Part shown: positions 1-13,700 of the stretch, in pieces
Position numbering within the stretch: the stretch's first letter is position 1
How the letters are laid out: the number at the start of each line of letters is the position of its first letter
Source: Spisula solida
Lineage: Eukaryota; Mollusca; Bivalvia; Venerida; Mactridae
DNA: 64,000 nucleotides
Reading direction: 5' to 3'
NCBI GenBank assembly: GCA_947247005.1
Contig: OX365945.1
Coordinates: 16,560,501-16,624,500, forward strand
The notes under the pieces: generated by a model
What the model saw: only the letters and a program-made list of their open reading frames with translations
The model's database searches: none
Told to the model about the DNA's origin: nothing
Made by a program: the position numbers and the translations under genes

Positions 1-1798
1 CAATATAGTAACAGTGCATAGGGCATGATCCCAGTAAAATGCTGTTTTCATGAGTATTTGGAACATGACAGATTCCTTGTACAACTAAAGCCATTTAGAC
101 TATCCAAATAATATTGTTGATTTACCACCAATAAAACAGGTATGTAATGCATCTAATGTGTTAATTACAAATCAATCGGATTAGAATTGTGGAAATTATT
201 AACATTAATACCAAACATTCCGACTACTAATTTACCTTATTTTCTCGATATTCCAGTGTTCCATACCCCTACTGGTTAAATGTCATACGGATGAACGGGT
301 ATTTTCCCGATTGCAATATTGTTTTATAGGTTAGTTAGGCAAAGGTTGTATCTTTCTAAAAATGTCCACTTTTATACCCATCAATTAGATATTAAACATG
401 TTAAAGTCCATAAATTGGCCACTGATTAATACTTTTTAAGTGGCCCTCGTATATCGTAGTTATATGAAGGCAATACGGGTGAATAGATTACTTAAACCAT
501 TTTAGTAAACAGCTAGGATACATGTGCATAAACTTTTTATTTTTAATATTATATATTCTATTTTCCCTTATGAACGCTAGTTCTAATGGGAGATATTAGT
601 TAGTTATCTCCCTTACTGATCTCTAAATTTTCATAGGTCCTATCATGCGGATTACTCTGCTTTTATCCCTGTTTTGGTTTCTTGTGCATGGTAGTAATTA
701 GACTGAAATATTTGCAACATTAATTATCAGATTAAGTTTGGCTACATGTTGTTGACACACCATGGTGTATAAATAGTGACGGCCTTAACATAATAGGTAA
801 TACAGAAGTGAGAAATTTCGTATCTAAAATCAGGGATATTTCTTAGAGAAACAAGGATAAAGTCCGAGGAACTAAACTAGTAAGGACCACTGTGCTAATT
901 GGTCTACCTCGGGCTTTATCTTACAAGGGAGATAATTTATATGCCACTAATGTCTCTCATTGCATTTGTCAATATTTCATTTGATCATACTTTATGCATC
1001 CTCATACGCCAATGTTCCTAGACACTGATTCTGGTGTCTGAAATCGGCGCTAGAGGAAAGAATGATTTTATCATTTTTCTTAGGCCTTAATATTTACAAG
1101 TATACACCTTTTTGTTTCCAACAACTTACATTTTCAGTTAAATACATGTATGTCCTATTAGTACGGAATTTCATTTAAGTTTTAGATAAAGTTTTTTCTG
1201 ACAGAAGGCAAACACCAACAGGTAATTTTCTAAAATATCATTGACAGTTTTAACACATCTCTCACAACAAGGAAATGAAGTAAAACAGGACATAGCAAAA
1301 CTAAAACAATGTTTTTGTTTCTCCTGAAAAGTTAAAAAACTACGACGTTTTCACTGTCCGACGACTATATGCAGATATATTGAATTTCCAAATTCACTTC
1401 AGCCGTGTTATGCAGGTAAGGTGCTCATGACCTTAAACGACTAACACCAAGTATGAAATATCTAAAACCGATGGAACTCGTTCAAATAATAACTTGTAGA
1501 ACACATTCGATTTGCGTTTACATAATATTATATCAAAAAGCAAAAATAACAAATACAAAAGAACATCAAGTTTTTAATGGCGAATTGTCACCCAATGACA
1601 TGATAAGAATTAATCATTACCAACCACTACTCATTTGCTCTTCCACAGGCACATGACAAGTGTAACTAATTCCAAGAAATCTTGCTAAGTAAAATGGTTG
1701 AAAAACGACGATAACAGGATAAAAACATTATTAATATGATAAAATGACACTCATTGTCTATTCTGTTGAAGGAGCAAAATGTACATTTTACATCATCG
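1..1798. other. 3' flank of gene A, duplicated elsewhere
   Basis: No gene is supported here; the short open frames lack splice context or recognisable motifs. From about 440 onward the sequence matches 15700-16680, the 3' flank of gene B. From about 1000 it also matches a third, truncated copy at 14640-15490. This stretch is therefore the downstream flank and probable 3' UTR of minus-strand gene A, carried along in the tandem duplication. I see no clear structure in bases 1-430. Confidence 0.6.
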
Positions 1799-4700
1799 TT
1801 ATGTAAACCACACATATCTGTCCTGTTTTATATGCCCCGTAGGCAGACCAGGATCTAGACTGGATGTGACAACAGCTTCAAACGTAGTGCCGGAATGTCC
1901 AACAGTGATGGTAATATTATTCACACAGTCATGTGAAAGGATTTTCGGAGCCATATCAAGACTCTGTAGATCATCAGAGAACATTCCATTCAACGCTTTG
2001 TATTTCTGGAATATAATTGTACATGTACGAGGGGTGATCAACAAATACGCGGAAAAGTGCTGTAGTTTCTTTATTTGTCATTGTAAGTCGTTGAAACTTT
2101 CTAAACGTGAAGATAAATTTATTTAAAATTGATTCGCTGCTGATCATCAATATTGACCAAAGACGGAACGAACGCAGTTTTCTATTGCAACGTCACGTGA
2201 CGTCATGCGGCCCAAATTTTCATACTTTCCAACGTTGCACGTAGCAAACGATGACGTATCATTCGTGCGTTTGTAATATTATAATTTTCTAAAGGGTGGG
2301 TTATGAATATACAATGATATAACATTACATTCATTATTTCTAAACATTGTTTAAATGTCAAATTCCGTTTTAGAGCTATTTGCTTCGAAGTTGTTGTCTG
2401 AAAATGAGTACAATACAGAAATCGGTGACGAAAAGCCGTGTGGCGAATGTAATGTCATAAAATACCAATGAAAATATTGCAAAATGTAATAAATATTTAA
2501 TAGCACATAACACGGGTGTCTGTTTTGCATATTCTATCATACATAGCCATGTGAAATCAATGCTGACATGCGAATGGGCTATACAACGTCAATAACGTCA
2601 AATTACGTCATCGATATTAATGTTCTCCAGCAGCTAATTCTTATAATTTACATACAAGCTGCGAAGGAAAAATATTGATTTTCGGTTGACAGGTCTATGA
2701 AGTGTATTTTGTTGTACAGCTATTTTTTGAGAATCATTCAATGCGTTATAAAGTATGAATTGTGCCACGAATGAGTATCTAAACTGTAATATGTAACGAC
2801 GTCAAGATAACGTTGGGCCGGTGTAGCCATAGTGACGTTATGGTTTCTATGTTTTTGCGACCAATATTTCCTCGAGTTTAATGTTTCTTATAGTTATGTA
2901 TTCGAAATATGCCAATCTATTCTCTGACCGACTTTCTTCAATATTGGTCACGTAACAAAGATTTCAGAGCATTTTCCCGCGTATTTGTTCACCCCTCGTA
3001 TATTACAAATCGCAGATTTTCAGTAAAAAACACTAGTAAATACGAATACAAAAATACTGGATACATGTCATTTACAAACCACATTTTTTCTGAGTGATCT
3101 ACTCATCACAGATATACGCTTATTTCTATTACTAGTACTAGCATCTGGATACCACCGAGCTACATGGTCACCCAGCCATGTTGCAGCCAATGGCAATATC
3201 AGTATCAGTTTTATGAGTTAAGTTTATGCAACGCGAATATTCAAGTTGTGTACCGGGACAAACTGAATCGTTCAAATAGTGCTTTCATATTTTTATTTCA
3301 TATATTATTTTAAATGGATCGCAATAATCACGGCAATGTTTTAAATTGAAGGTTTAAACTATATGCATCGAGCCGAGCGATAGTAATCAGTATAAACAAA
3401 ATTCATGGAGTACGCAAATCAAGTCATTCGGGAGCATTTTAATGCAATCTATTTCCTGTCATTTACAACAAAAGAATAGAATGGCCACACTACTAAATTG
3501 CAGATAATACTTACATGTTCTGCATGAAATATTTCCAGTAAGGCTCTGTACGTGTGCCATTTGTCAAAGTTGAAATGTGTCTCATTCATGTCTCGCTTAA
3601 ACTGGACCAAGCCGAATCTGAAACAAAAATTCTGACATATAAAGGATTGTTGCGTTATAGAATAGACACGTAATCATGAAGAAATATTTAAGAAAAGGAA
3701 TGCTTCGAAGGAATAGATCTATAAAATACCCCCTTTTGTAACGACATAACTTTTGAGTGAGATTTATAGAACGACTTTCCCTTAGAATGTATAGTTTTAA
3801 ATTCCTGGCGTTTATTATTATATTCACTAATATAAATAATATATCACAAAATACTTGCAGACTACTTGCAACATGTATTTAATAGGATTCGATCCCTGGC
3901 CGCGTCATACCTAAGACGAAATAAAAATGATACCATTGCAGTAAGTCCATTGCTAGACGCTCAGCACAAAAGGGAAAATGGTTTTTCTTCTCTCATACCC
4001 TCGTGATGATGGATAACACCAGAAATGAGCTGTCAGAATGTTTAATAAATTATAAGTTAGAAAAGCATGTTTCACAATCGACCTAAAAATAATATAAACT
4101 AAAGGATCATTTAATGGTTACATGTCATTTGTAAGGATATAGATATATGTACATGTAATACTAAACAAGTCAAATAGTTTTCTGCGGGCAGATGATTTAG
4201 TTGTATTGTTTAGGATGTGTTTTTCGCAGTTTGGATGCTGATCGAATTTATTCAGGTGGATGTTTAAATATATCTGTCCAAATAATTCAAACACATGACT
4301 AGTAATATCAGACAATTCCCATTAATATAACATAACCAACTATAATATGTAACAGTAATTTTGAACTTAATCACAACATGACAACAAATGTCATGATGAG
4401 ATATAAATCGTATTCAGTTTTAACAAACATATATCCTCTAATTATTTGGTTTTGTTATGTGCCGAGCGAATGATCAACAAAGAATTTGAAAAACATTTAT
4501 CATGTGTCAATATACCATGCTTCTGTTAATCTAACAATGTGTCCTCTACGGTGTGTACTCCATTGTCCACTATATTTATCATTGACCGGGAAGCGCTTTG
4601 CTTGTACAGCTACAGACACCTGCTGTTTAGATACATGATCTCAATTGCCTAGTGCTCACAGTGAAATTTCGGACTGTTCTGATTTCTTCGGTAAATAAAC

Positions 4701-7700
4701 TATTGCAATGCGACTAAGACAGATATTATCCGCATGGAATATAGAATTAGTCTGGTTCACGACATTCTTACAAAATGCTTCTTGTTTTGTTTTTTGGAAA
4801 TCTTAAACCATCGAGAACAGGTCATGTGCCCTTACATGGACTTTTCACTTCGAGCATACCAATAGACCTGCGGTAATAAGATAACAACTGTGACGAGGTA
4901 GATTGTAAGCCATAATTAACCTGCTAGGAATGTGAAGATTCACTGCATACATTGGTTGCCATGACCACCAGTCTGTAGGTTTGTCGTCATCCTGTGCAAA
5001 CATTATTGAAATACATTTATTTCTTTATTATAGTCTCATATATATACAACATATAATGCACATAACATCTAACAAAAGATTTGAGCCAGTCTCCAGGAAA
5101 ACCTATTTTGACAAAAATATTGACTTTAAGATTTTCCATAGTATTACAGGATAATGTTAAATAAGCAAATTGCAAAAGAAGTTATGTTAATATCTTGAGT
5201 TTTAAGGAAGTTACAGCTGTTTTTGTAGAGTCCCTATTCGGAGTTTTTTGTGTGACGTCGCAAACGTCATTCAAACGTTATTCGACGTAACTGAAATAAG
5301 CATTTCATTATTACACCATTTGCTCAATTCTTGACATAAACTGTTCAAAATAGAACCAAATTCTATAATTATGTTTCACTTTCAAAATATATATCAAAAT
5401 CGAAATTGTTTGCTTTCAGAGAAAGGCTTCTTCTGTTTTAAACTACTAAATCCTCGTTTTTCTCAATCGGAGTACTTTTCTGAAATTGGTCACCATAGCA
5501 ACGAAGTATGTGTTTTCGACATAATTCATAGGAAACGTTAAAGCTAAGGTATAGTACTATATGGGTCAATTACTTAAAAAAGAATCAATAGATATTCATT
5601 TTTCCTTATTTTAGAGATTTATCAAAATCTTGTTACATAGTAATTACACAATGTCATTATAGCAGGTTTTTCCTGGAGACCGGCTCATATATATAGCCAC
5701 TCTTATTAAGAGTTATAAGAGACATTATCTACATTATAACAAGTCAAATAGTTTTCTGCGGTCAAATAATTTACTTGTATTGTGTTTTTGCAGTTTGGAT
5801 GCTGATCGAATTTATTCCGTTGTATGTTTAAATGTGTTTGTCCAAATAATTCAAATACATGTAAAATCATATACTTCATAATTATAACAAACTACTAGTA
5901 TATGTAACAGCAAGTTTGAACATTTTCACAAACACTGCCGTGATGAGATAAAATAGTATTCAGTTTATTTGGTTAATCTAGCAGTGTGTTCTCTACGGGA
6001 TGTAACCCATGCCCACTATCAATTTTTCATTGACCGGGAAGCGCTTTGCTTATGCAGCTGCATACACCTGTTGTTTGGCAGCACCAGAAGGCGCAGCCAA
6101 ATGGGATGAGTATCAAAATGTGTCCATGTAATGTAATATGCTTTTTATAGCTTTGTTTCTAAAACTGATTACCCTAATTCACCAATGTTTCAAAAACGGT
6201 TGCGAATACTGATAAAGCTACTATAAATTTGTTTTAACGCAAACAAATAATAATTTCAAAAATTAACGACTATTGATTTTATTAAGTTCCTACAAGACTG
6301 TACAATGGGAAAAGTGTAATAATAATGAACAAACTATACAATATGCATGGCCTCAAGGGAATCATGTCTAAATTTTAGGCTACGCTTTTTTATACCTTCG
6401 TTTCTAAACCTTATTTCCCAATTCACCAATGTCTCGAAAACGGTTGAGAATACTGATTAAGCTACTTAAATTTTTTTTAAAGCAAGCCATGAATAAATTC
6501 ATAAATCTACGACTATTGATTTTATTAAATTCTTACAAGGCTGTACAATGGGAAAACTAATTACAATGAACGAACAATACAATACACATGGCCTCAGAAC
6601 TAATGTGGAAATGGTCCATGGGATTATGTAACCAGCTATTAAACGTTAAGGCTACGCCTTTTTACTGCTTTGCTTCCGGAATTAAGGACCCTCTATTTAT
6701 CGAAGTTCCAGAAACGGTTTCGAAGGTTGTTTACTCTCAATTAAATTCAGTTTTAAGCAGACATTTGATTGATTCAATAGATACTTCATTTATCTAGTCA
6801 ATACAATGGGGTGTAATAAATTATATAAACTGTAGAGAGTAAATACTCATAACCAAACCATGAATATGCATAGCCTTAATACCTAAGATATCAAACACAA
6901 AAAAGTCATGCTGGGAAATATTTGGACCAGTGCCAAAATGCAATGAAAGTTGACAACATTATCATCCCGACCTTCACATTTATCTTATGTAATGTAAGAT
7001 TTGAGACCGGAAACCAGAATAATTAGCTCAGTGGAATATACTAGGATTAAACATCTAGAGTATTCTTTGACATAATTCAGATCGTTTATGCCTGACTTAA
7101 TATTATATTTTTAAATAGAAATTAAACGAAAATTAAATAGTGGAGTTATCTTAAAATTAGTTACGGTAAATAATAGGTTATGTTTATATGTTTTAGCCCC
7201 ATTGTAGTAGAAATGTTTGACAGTACAGTACACGTTTAATTATGTTGTACATTAAAATGATTGCATCTGTGGCGATAGGGGCATAACTTATTATATAGAA
7301 AATGTAAAAATAGTTAAATGTATGCATGAAGTGTCTTAGGTCATTTAACATGTAAGTAATATATAATGGAATGGTTTCAAAGACTATTGTCATGTTTCGA
7401 ACATGTATGCACGGTGAAGACTCTTTATAGACTCTCGGGAAGGCGAAGTTGTAATTTGCGTATTCACTGCAATAACTAAATAATTAACGAGAGTGTCTAA
7501 CTAAATTCAGGAAGAATTAATTATATCTGATGTCATTGAACAAATAATTAAAATTGTTCGTAGATCTTATCAGTTTACCTTCTCATACTCTCCGTCTGTA
7601 ATTTTGAAATGGTGTTCTGGTCTGAAATATAGGTATACACTATGAACATACAAATAACTTGTAAATCCAATCACATCATATGACGGATATGACGTCAAAG

Positions 7701-10700
7701 AAACTGGTAACCGTGTTTGCTGTGACAACTGTAGAAAAACTGTGTACCAGCTTTCGTTATGTCATATCCGTTGCGGCTAAACATGGCCGCTGCACAACCT
7801 TCTCTATATATAGGGTACACTCAGATAAACTGACGCTATCATGAGGGTGCACTCAGATAATTTTAAACCTTTGTGCCTATGGTCCAATTCACATTTATGT
7901 ACTTAACTCTCCGTCGCTTATGATTTTATGACCCTACTTGTTTGTATATCCTGTTTGTCATGAGCCTTCTGATTATTTTCTGACAGAAAAAGCCAACAGG
8001 GCCATTACGTGCTGGCATCGGGGTGTTATTAAATATTGATCTTATTTAATTGGAGAATAAGGATCGCCAATCATATCGCCTCTAAATGACCAAGAGTTCA
8101 ATATGGGCCATTACGTGCTGGCATCGGGGTGTTATTAAATATTGATCTTATTTAATTGGAGAGTAAGGATCGCCAATCATATCGCCTCTAAATGACCAAG
8201 AGTTCAATATGGTGTGATCTGATTGGTTGTCCTTATCTTTAAGTCAAGTAAGATCAATATTGAATATCAGCCTAGTTAGATAAATCATGCGTCCACCGTA
8301 TACATCGTCTTAGTATGATTGAAAACAAACATGTAATTAAAACAACTGTGTTTGTACATGTATACGATACCTAATGTCTGGATGACTTGTTAAGTGATCA
8401 ATTTGCTTTCACACAGTATGCTTGGGGTACACGGCAAAAATTATTGTTGTATTTTGTATTTTTGTACCTCGCAAAATTGAAGAACCAGACCTCATCTTCT
8501 GCAGGCTCGGGATTAGAACGCGTTGTGTGTTCGGCAAGGTTTTCAAACGAGAATGACCATTCTGCAGTCCAAAATGTCCCTATGATAGAATTAAACTTAT
8601 TAAATTAATGTTAGAGATAGCTATAGTTGGAAAAAAACATACAATATCTCGTATGTAAGTTAATACTACAATTATACGTATGATATATATTTTATGATAT
8701 GTCTTATATAAATTAGATTCAAATTTAGTAGATAATACCACAAAGAGAGTACTTTGAACGTTTGATTTAGTATCATATCAGTTTCAAAATCATATCTTAA
8801 TTGGTTGAATACCTGCATAAGTAGTTACCATTCCTGCAATACGTACATACAATTTGTCAAGTTCCGAATCAGTTGTTTCGTCAATTTTTCTAACCCCCAA
8901 GCATTTACTTATTAACTCGACATGACATTTGAGAATAATATATATTATACCACATATTAAAGAAACACAAGAATTTCTGGCGTATCTTTTCATGATAAAG
9001 GACACTAGATCTAACCTGTTCTGTTTGGATTGTTAACGCTTCCATCAGTATAAGTCGCCTTCTCCTGACCGCTCTCCCAAGATTCGTTGAATGCCGAGCC
9101 ATTTCCGACAAAGTCCATGTATGCTGCATTCATTGCCAAATCCCACGTAGTATTAAGGACATTGATCTCCATTTCTTTATAACTGAAGGACATGAAAAGG
9201 GAAATTGATTATGTACCAAAACCGGAACGAACGTCCTTGATCACTTGCATAAACTATGACAAAGATCCTAGTGCACATGTGCTGTCACAGCTGTGGTTGG
9301 ACATGCGCCCGCTTGTAATAATTTTTTGCAATAAAACAAAATATCATTTACTCACTAAACCAACGATACCATTGTCCTCGGCAGTGTCCATAGTTATTGG
9401 TCAACACACAATTGCATACTTACATGTGTGGCGTTCATTAATGAGGTTTAGAAGTACATGAACTGTAAGCATTATATTATTGACGCATTTTTTTTGCAGT
9501 CATTGGACAATGGTGATATTGGTAAATTCTAAGGCTTGTGTACCTACTTGTGGAAACTTCCATCTGGAACAATGAAAACCTGAAATACCCAAGTAAACAT
9601 ATTTGTCATTTACATCGAATTGAATTACATTGTTTATACGACTACAAAATTACATATAAAAAACGATACAACACACATAATGTGTACCAAATCTCTTTCA
9701 ACTCTGATTCGGAATGCGAGAAAAGATGCACTTGGCCAGAAATGGGACCAGATTACATCAATTACTTTAAATATTGTTCCTTTGCTCTGCTCAACCTTAC
9801 ATGGGGGCAAATCATAGACCCCATGCAGCATCGAAACATTATTATATATAGCACAGTATTTACCAATCAGCCCTACGTCGAACATAAATTTTAATGTTTT
9901 ATTATCAGAAATGTATAACGAAATTGCTTGACTCTTCTTAGGGTGAATGCAGTTCGATTACATAACACTTAAATTTTCGGTTGTTTTATGGTTTGCATGA
10001 TTTATAATAATGCTTTTACAAAAAAACTGTTTGTAAACAATAAAATATTTTATCAAGTTAGCTTGAACCGGATTTTTACATGCATCAGCGTAAACACATA
10101 CCATACTAAGAAATTAAAAACAAAGTAAATGTAGGATGTCCATTACCTCAAATGCGTTTTCCTCAAACACTGAAATGCAGAACAGTATAATATAGTGTGC
10201 GCCTTTTTATTATTTATTGCATATTGAATTGACTTTACCATAAAAACTCGATTTCTTGATACTAAAAAAGGTCAATTATTTTCTGATATTAGTAAATGAT
10301 TGATAGATATAACGATTTCGATTTATCGGATATTAAGAAATGATACTAGTATTCTTATCATTATCAAACTTAGCAACAACAAAAACAACAAAAACAACAA
10401 TAACTTTTATTCGACATAAAGTAATACAATATTACTTCTAGTCTACAACAGAAAGTGCAGTGATAAGCAATGAAAAATTTCATATCATGCACCAGTATAG
10501 AGTTAAATATGGAGTGTAAATGCATGTACAGTAAACTCCCTGAAAACTGGACTCCCTAAAAAACCGGAATCCCCATAAAACCGGACGATTTCTTAGGTCC
10601 CAAATTTCTCCTTATTAAGTCAACTAAAAAAGTTTCCACAATACCGGACTCCCAGAATTCCGGATACCTGACGTTATTTTGGGTCCGCTGACAAAATATT

Positions 10701-13700
10701 CAACTATAATTACTTCCGAAATACTGGACATGTACATTTAATATAATGAAAGTGACACATGTCACATTGTGAATTGTAAGTTAAAAGATGGGTTCATAAT
10801 AAAAGGTGTTATCAACAAGTTTTTATTTCTATTGTTTACTATTTTAAAGGTGTTACATGCCATTAGCACAGGCATGAGAAATACTATGTGAACAAAAAAT
10901 AGTAAGAATTTGCCTAGTACCATTGATGGTGTTAAATAATTACTTCATATGTACATAATAGAACAACGATCCTTTCATTTTATATTTTGTTGTTGAGGTG
11001 GGTATTGTAACAAACTTTATTTAAACAAGGAAGAGCTTCACATATCAACTAGTTTTAATTACAACATACACTGCACTAGATCATATTTCAGAATTGCAAT
11101 TCGGGGTTTGTAGGCTTGCACAGTCTATGTCATTGAAAGATTTGAAATAATCGACGAAAAAATGAGTAATTCTAGTAATCATGAACATAAGAAATGTGAT
11201 TCAAATCATTCTTAAACTGATTTTACATTTACACCGTCAACAACTAATATAAGAATTGCAATTGAAAACTATGCCACTAAACACAGTTCCCATGTGTCTA
11301 TTTCCGTGTCCCTATGAAAATATATCAAAGTGTACATTATTCACATCTTCCAGAAAACCGGAACTCCCATAAAACCGAACTTTTGGCCCTGTCCGAACAG
11401 GGTCCGGTTTTGATATGTATACATTATTTTAAGCAGAAGCTAAATTATTAAATAAATTCGCAAAAACATACAAAAATAATTATTGATCTAATTCTTTTCT
11501 ATGGTTATTTGCAAAATACAGATATTTTGATAGTTTTATAATAGTTTTTTGTTTTTTGACAACAAAATATTTTCAAATTTCTGTAAAGTTGGCCCGGTAA
11601 AATTAGCAATAGATAGGTCTGTAGCATAGTTTGGTTGTCACTTCATAAAATAACAAGAACATGACAAGAAGCATTGTCCTACAATTAACTGAAATATTAG
11701 CTCAATCTGATTAAAATCATATCCTCAAACCAGCTACGATTGATGTAAGGAAGATCAAGTACTTTAGTCAGATTGATATTTGCTTTACTGCGATCTAAAA
11801 GGAACAGTTTTAAGATAACTCATTTAAGTTTAAACTCATTTGTTTGAGGTGCCAATGGCTGCTTCACTGAGGTACTCATCAGTAATCAAGACCATTTCAT
11901 GGATAGTAAAATAACTTAAAAGAAATTGCTAGTAGATATTCACTTTTACGATAGAACATTAACATTCCATTTTCATTCTTGATCAATTGCTTTCTTCTTT
12001 ATTTCTTCCTCTCGCTACATTTCCTATTGTTAAATAGATAAAAATATGATATTCTGTTTTCAAAATCAAGAATGCTTTGGATCTACATGTATTCATAACT
12101 TCACGTTTGATTCTTCAATGCGATATATGTTCTGTTCAAAGGGATTCGACATGGTTAAAATACATCAATACTATACTATTTAATAGACAGGGTTGCAATC
12201 AACACTATGTCCAATATTTTTAACACGTAGAATGCAATCATTTAATTTGTACAGCACACTTCACGGCAATATAATATCCTACATAAAAAACACAATTTTT
12301 ATCAAAGTACACAATGTCGCCGGTGTCGAGCATTGGATGCTCGCAAAAAATGGCCAATTTACATACGCGTGTGCCGTCAAAAACTAAAAAAGTCTACGAT
12401 AAAGAAGAGAACCGTGTCGATCCCCTTTGGTTCTGTTCTGTTCCTGATAATATATTCTTACCACGAGATTCGTCCTCCGTTATGTTTCCCCAAAAATCTG
12501 TCTCTTCCATTCTTGCTCCGATATATACTCTTTCATCGTTCCAGCGTACCTTCACTTTAGTATTGAAACGCGGTTTTTGATAATCCGGTCCCCGTATTTC
12601 TGCAATCAGAAATAAATGTCATACATTCGTTGTATATAATGCTTTTAGTAGGGTTTTATCTTTAATATATGATTCACATATTAAACCAGTTTTATTTGAC
12701 GTAACAGTTGATATTAACTTGTGTCTTGGGCACTAAGTCTTGGTCATTTCTGAAATGCTTTTCAGTGCTTCACACCCATATAAGGATGGACTGGTTGGTA
12801 ACCCACAATCGTGAATACTTACGCCTCCTCGATAGCCTAGTGGTTGCGCGTTCGCTTCAAGTGCGGGAGGTCCCGGGATCGACCACTGGCCGCGTCATAG
12901 CAAAGACGAAATAAAAACGGTACAATAAATTCCCTTGCTAGACGCTCAGCATAAGAAGGAATATGGCTTCTCTTCTCCCATACCCTCGTGGCGATGGATA
13001 ACATCTGGAATGAGGTGTCGAGAGTGATTAATATAAGTTGGAAAATATGTAACGTTGTCGTATATGTACATGTAGTGACTTGAAGTTCAACATAATTATG
13101 AATGTGATTTGGTAGATACTCATACATACCCATGAAATCATCAGTCCATGGTACTTCACCCCATGCTGGGTCATCTAGATGCCCATCTATCGTGATTTCT
13201 TGACCATTTAAATGGTAGGCCAAATATGTCCGTGGTAAGTCCTCAGTATTACAAGTGGCATTGCTGCTGGAATCTTCCACTGCTCTCTGTATGTCCCTTC
13301 TGTAACACAATATATTCTTTTACTTCATAGATTTGTTAAAATGCGTTATGGATAGCATGTAACCAATTATGTATGAATTGTACGTGAACGAACATATGAG
13401 TTCATGTAATTGGAAAATACAATAAATAGTCCAAAGAGAAATATACAGTATGTTTTAGTTTAACATAAATCCCTGTTACGAGCGGGGATCCTGAAACGCA
13501 ATGTGATATTCCACTAGTATAACGCTCCATTATATGTATTAACCTATTAATTATCGATAATTTTAACTAGTTCCGTTGATCTCATAGAATTCACACGTAC
13601 TTAAGTATACCTAGATCACACTACAACACAGCAGGCTACGCATAATACATGTAGTTCTTATGTTACATTTATTTTCTTTATAATGAATTAATAAACATAC

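Noticed and set aside
1779..2126. 115-residue plus-strand frame over exon 11 of gene A, with a related frame at 16762-16956
   Set aside because: Both are antisense shadows of the conserved last exon; the minus-strand reading has the splice site, motifs and stop.
7640..7800. Possible MITE around gacggatatgacgtc and tatgtcatatccg
   Set aside because: The inverted words are short and the outer limits could not be fixed.
9538..9894. 118-residue plus-strand open frame
   Set aside because: It is antisense to exon 5 and adjacent intron of gene A, is not open in the matching part of gene B, and has no domain.
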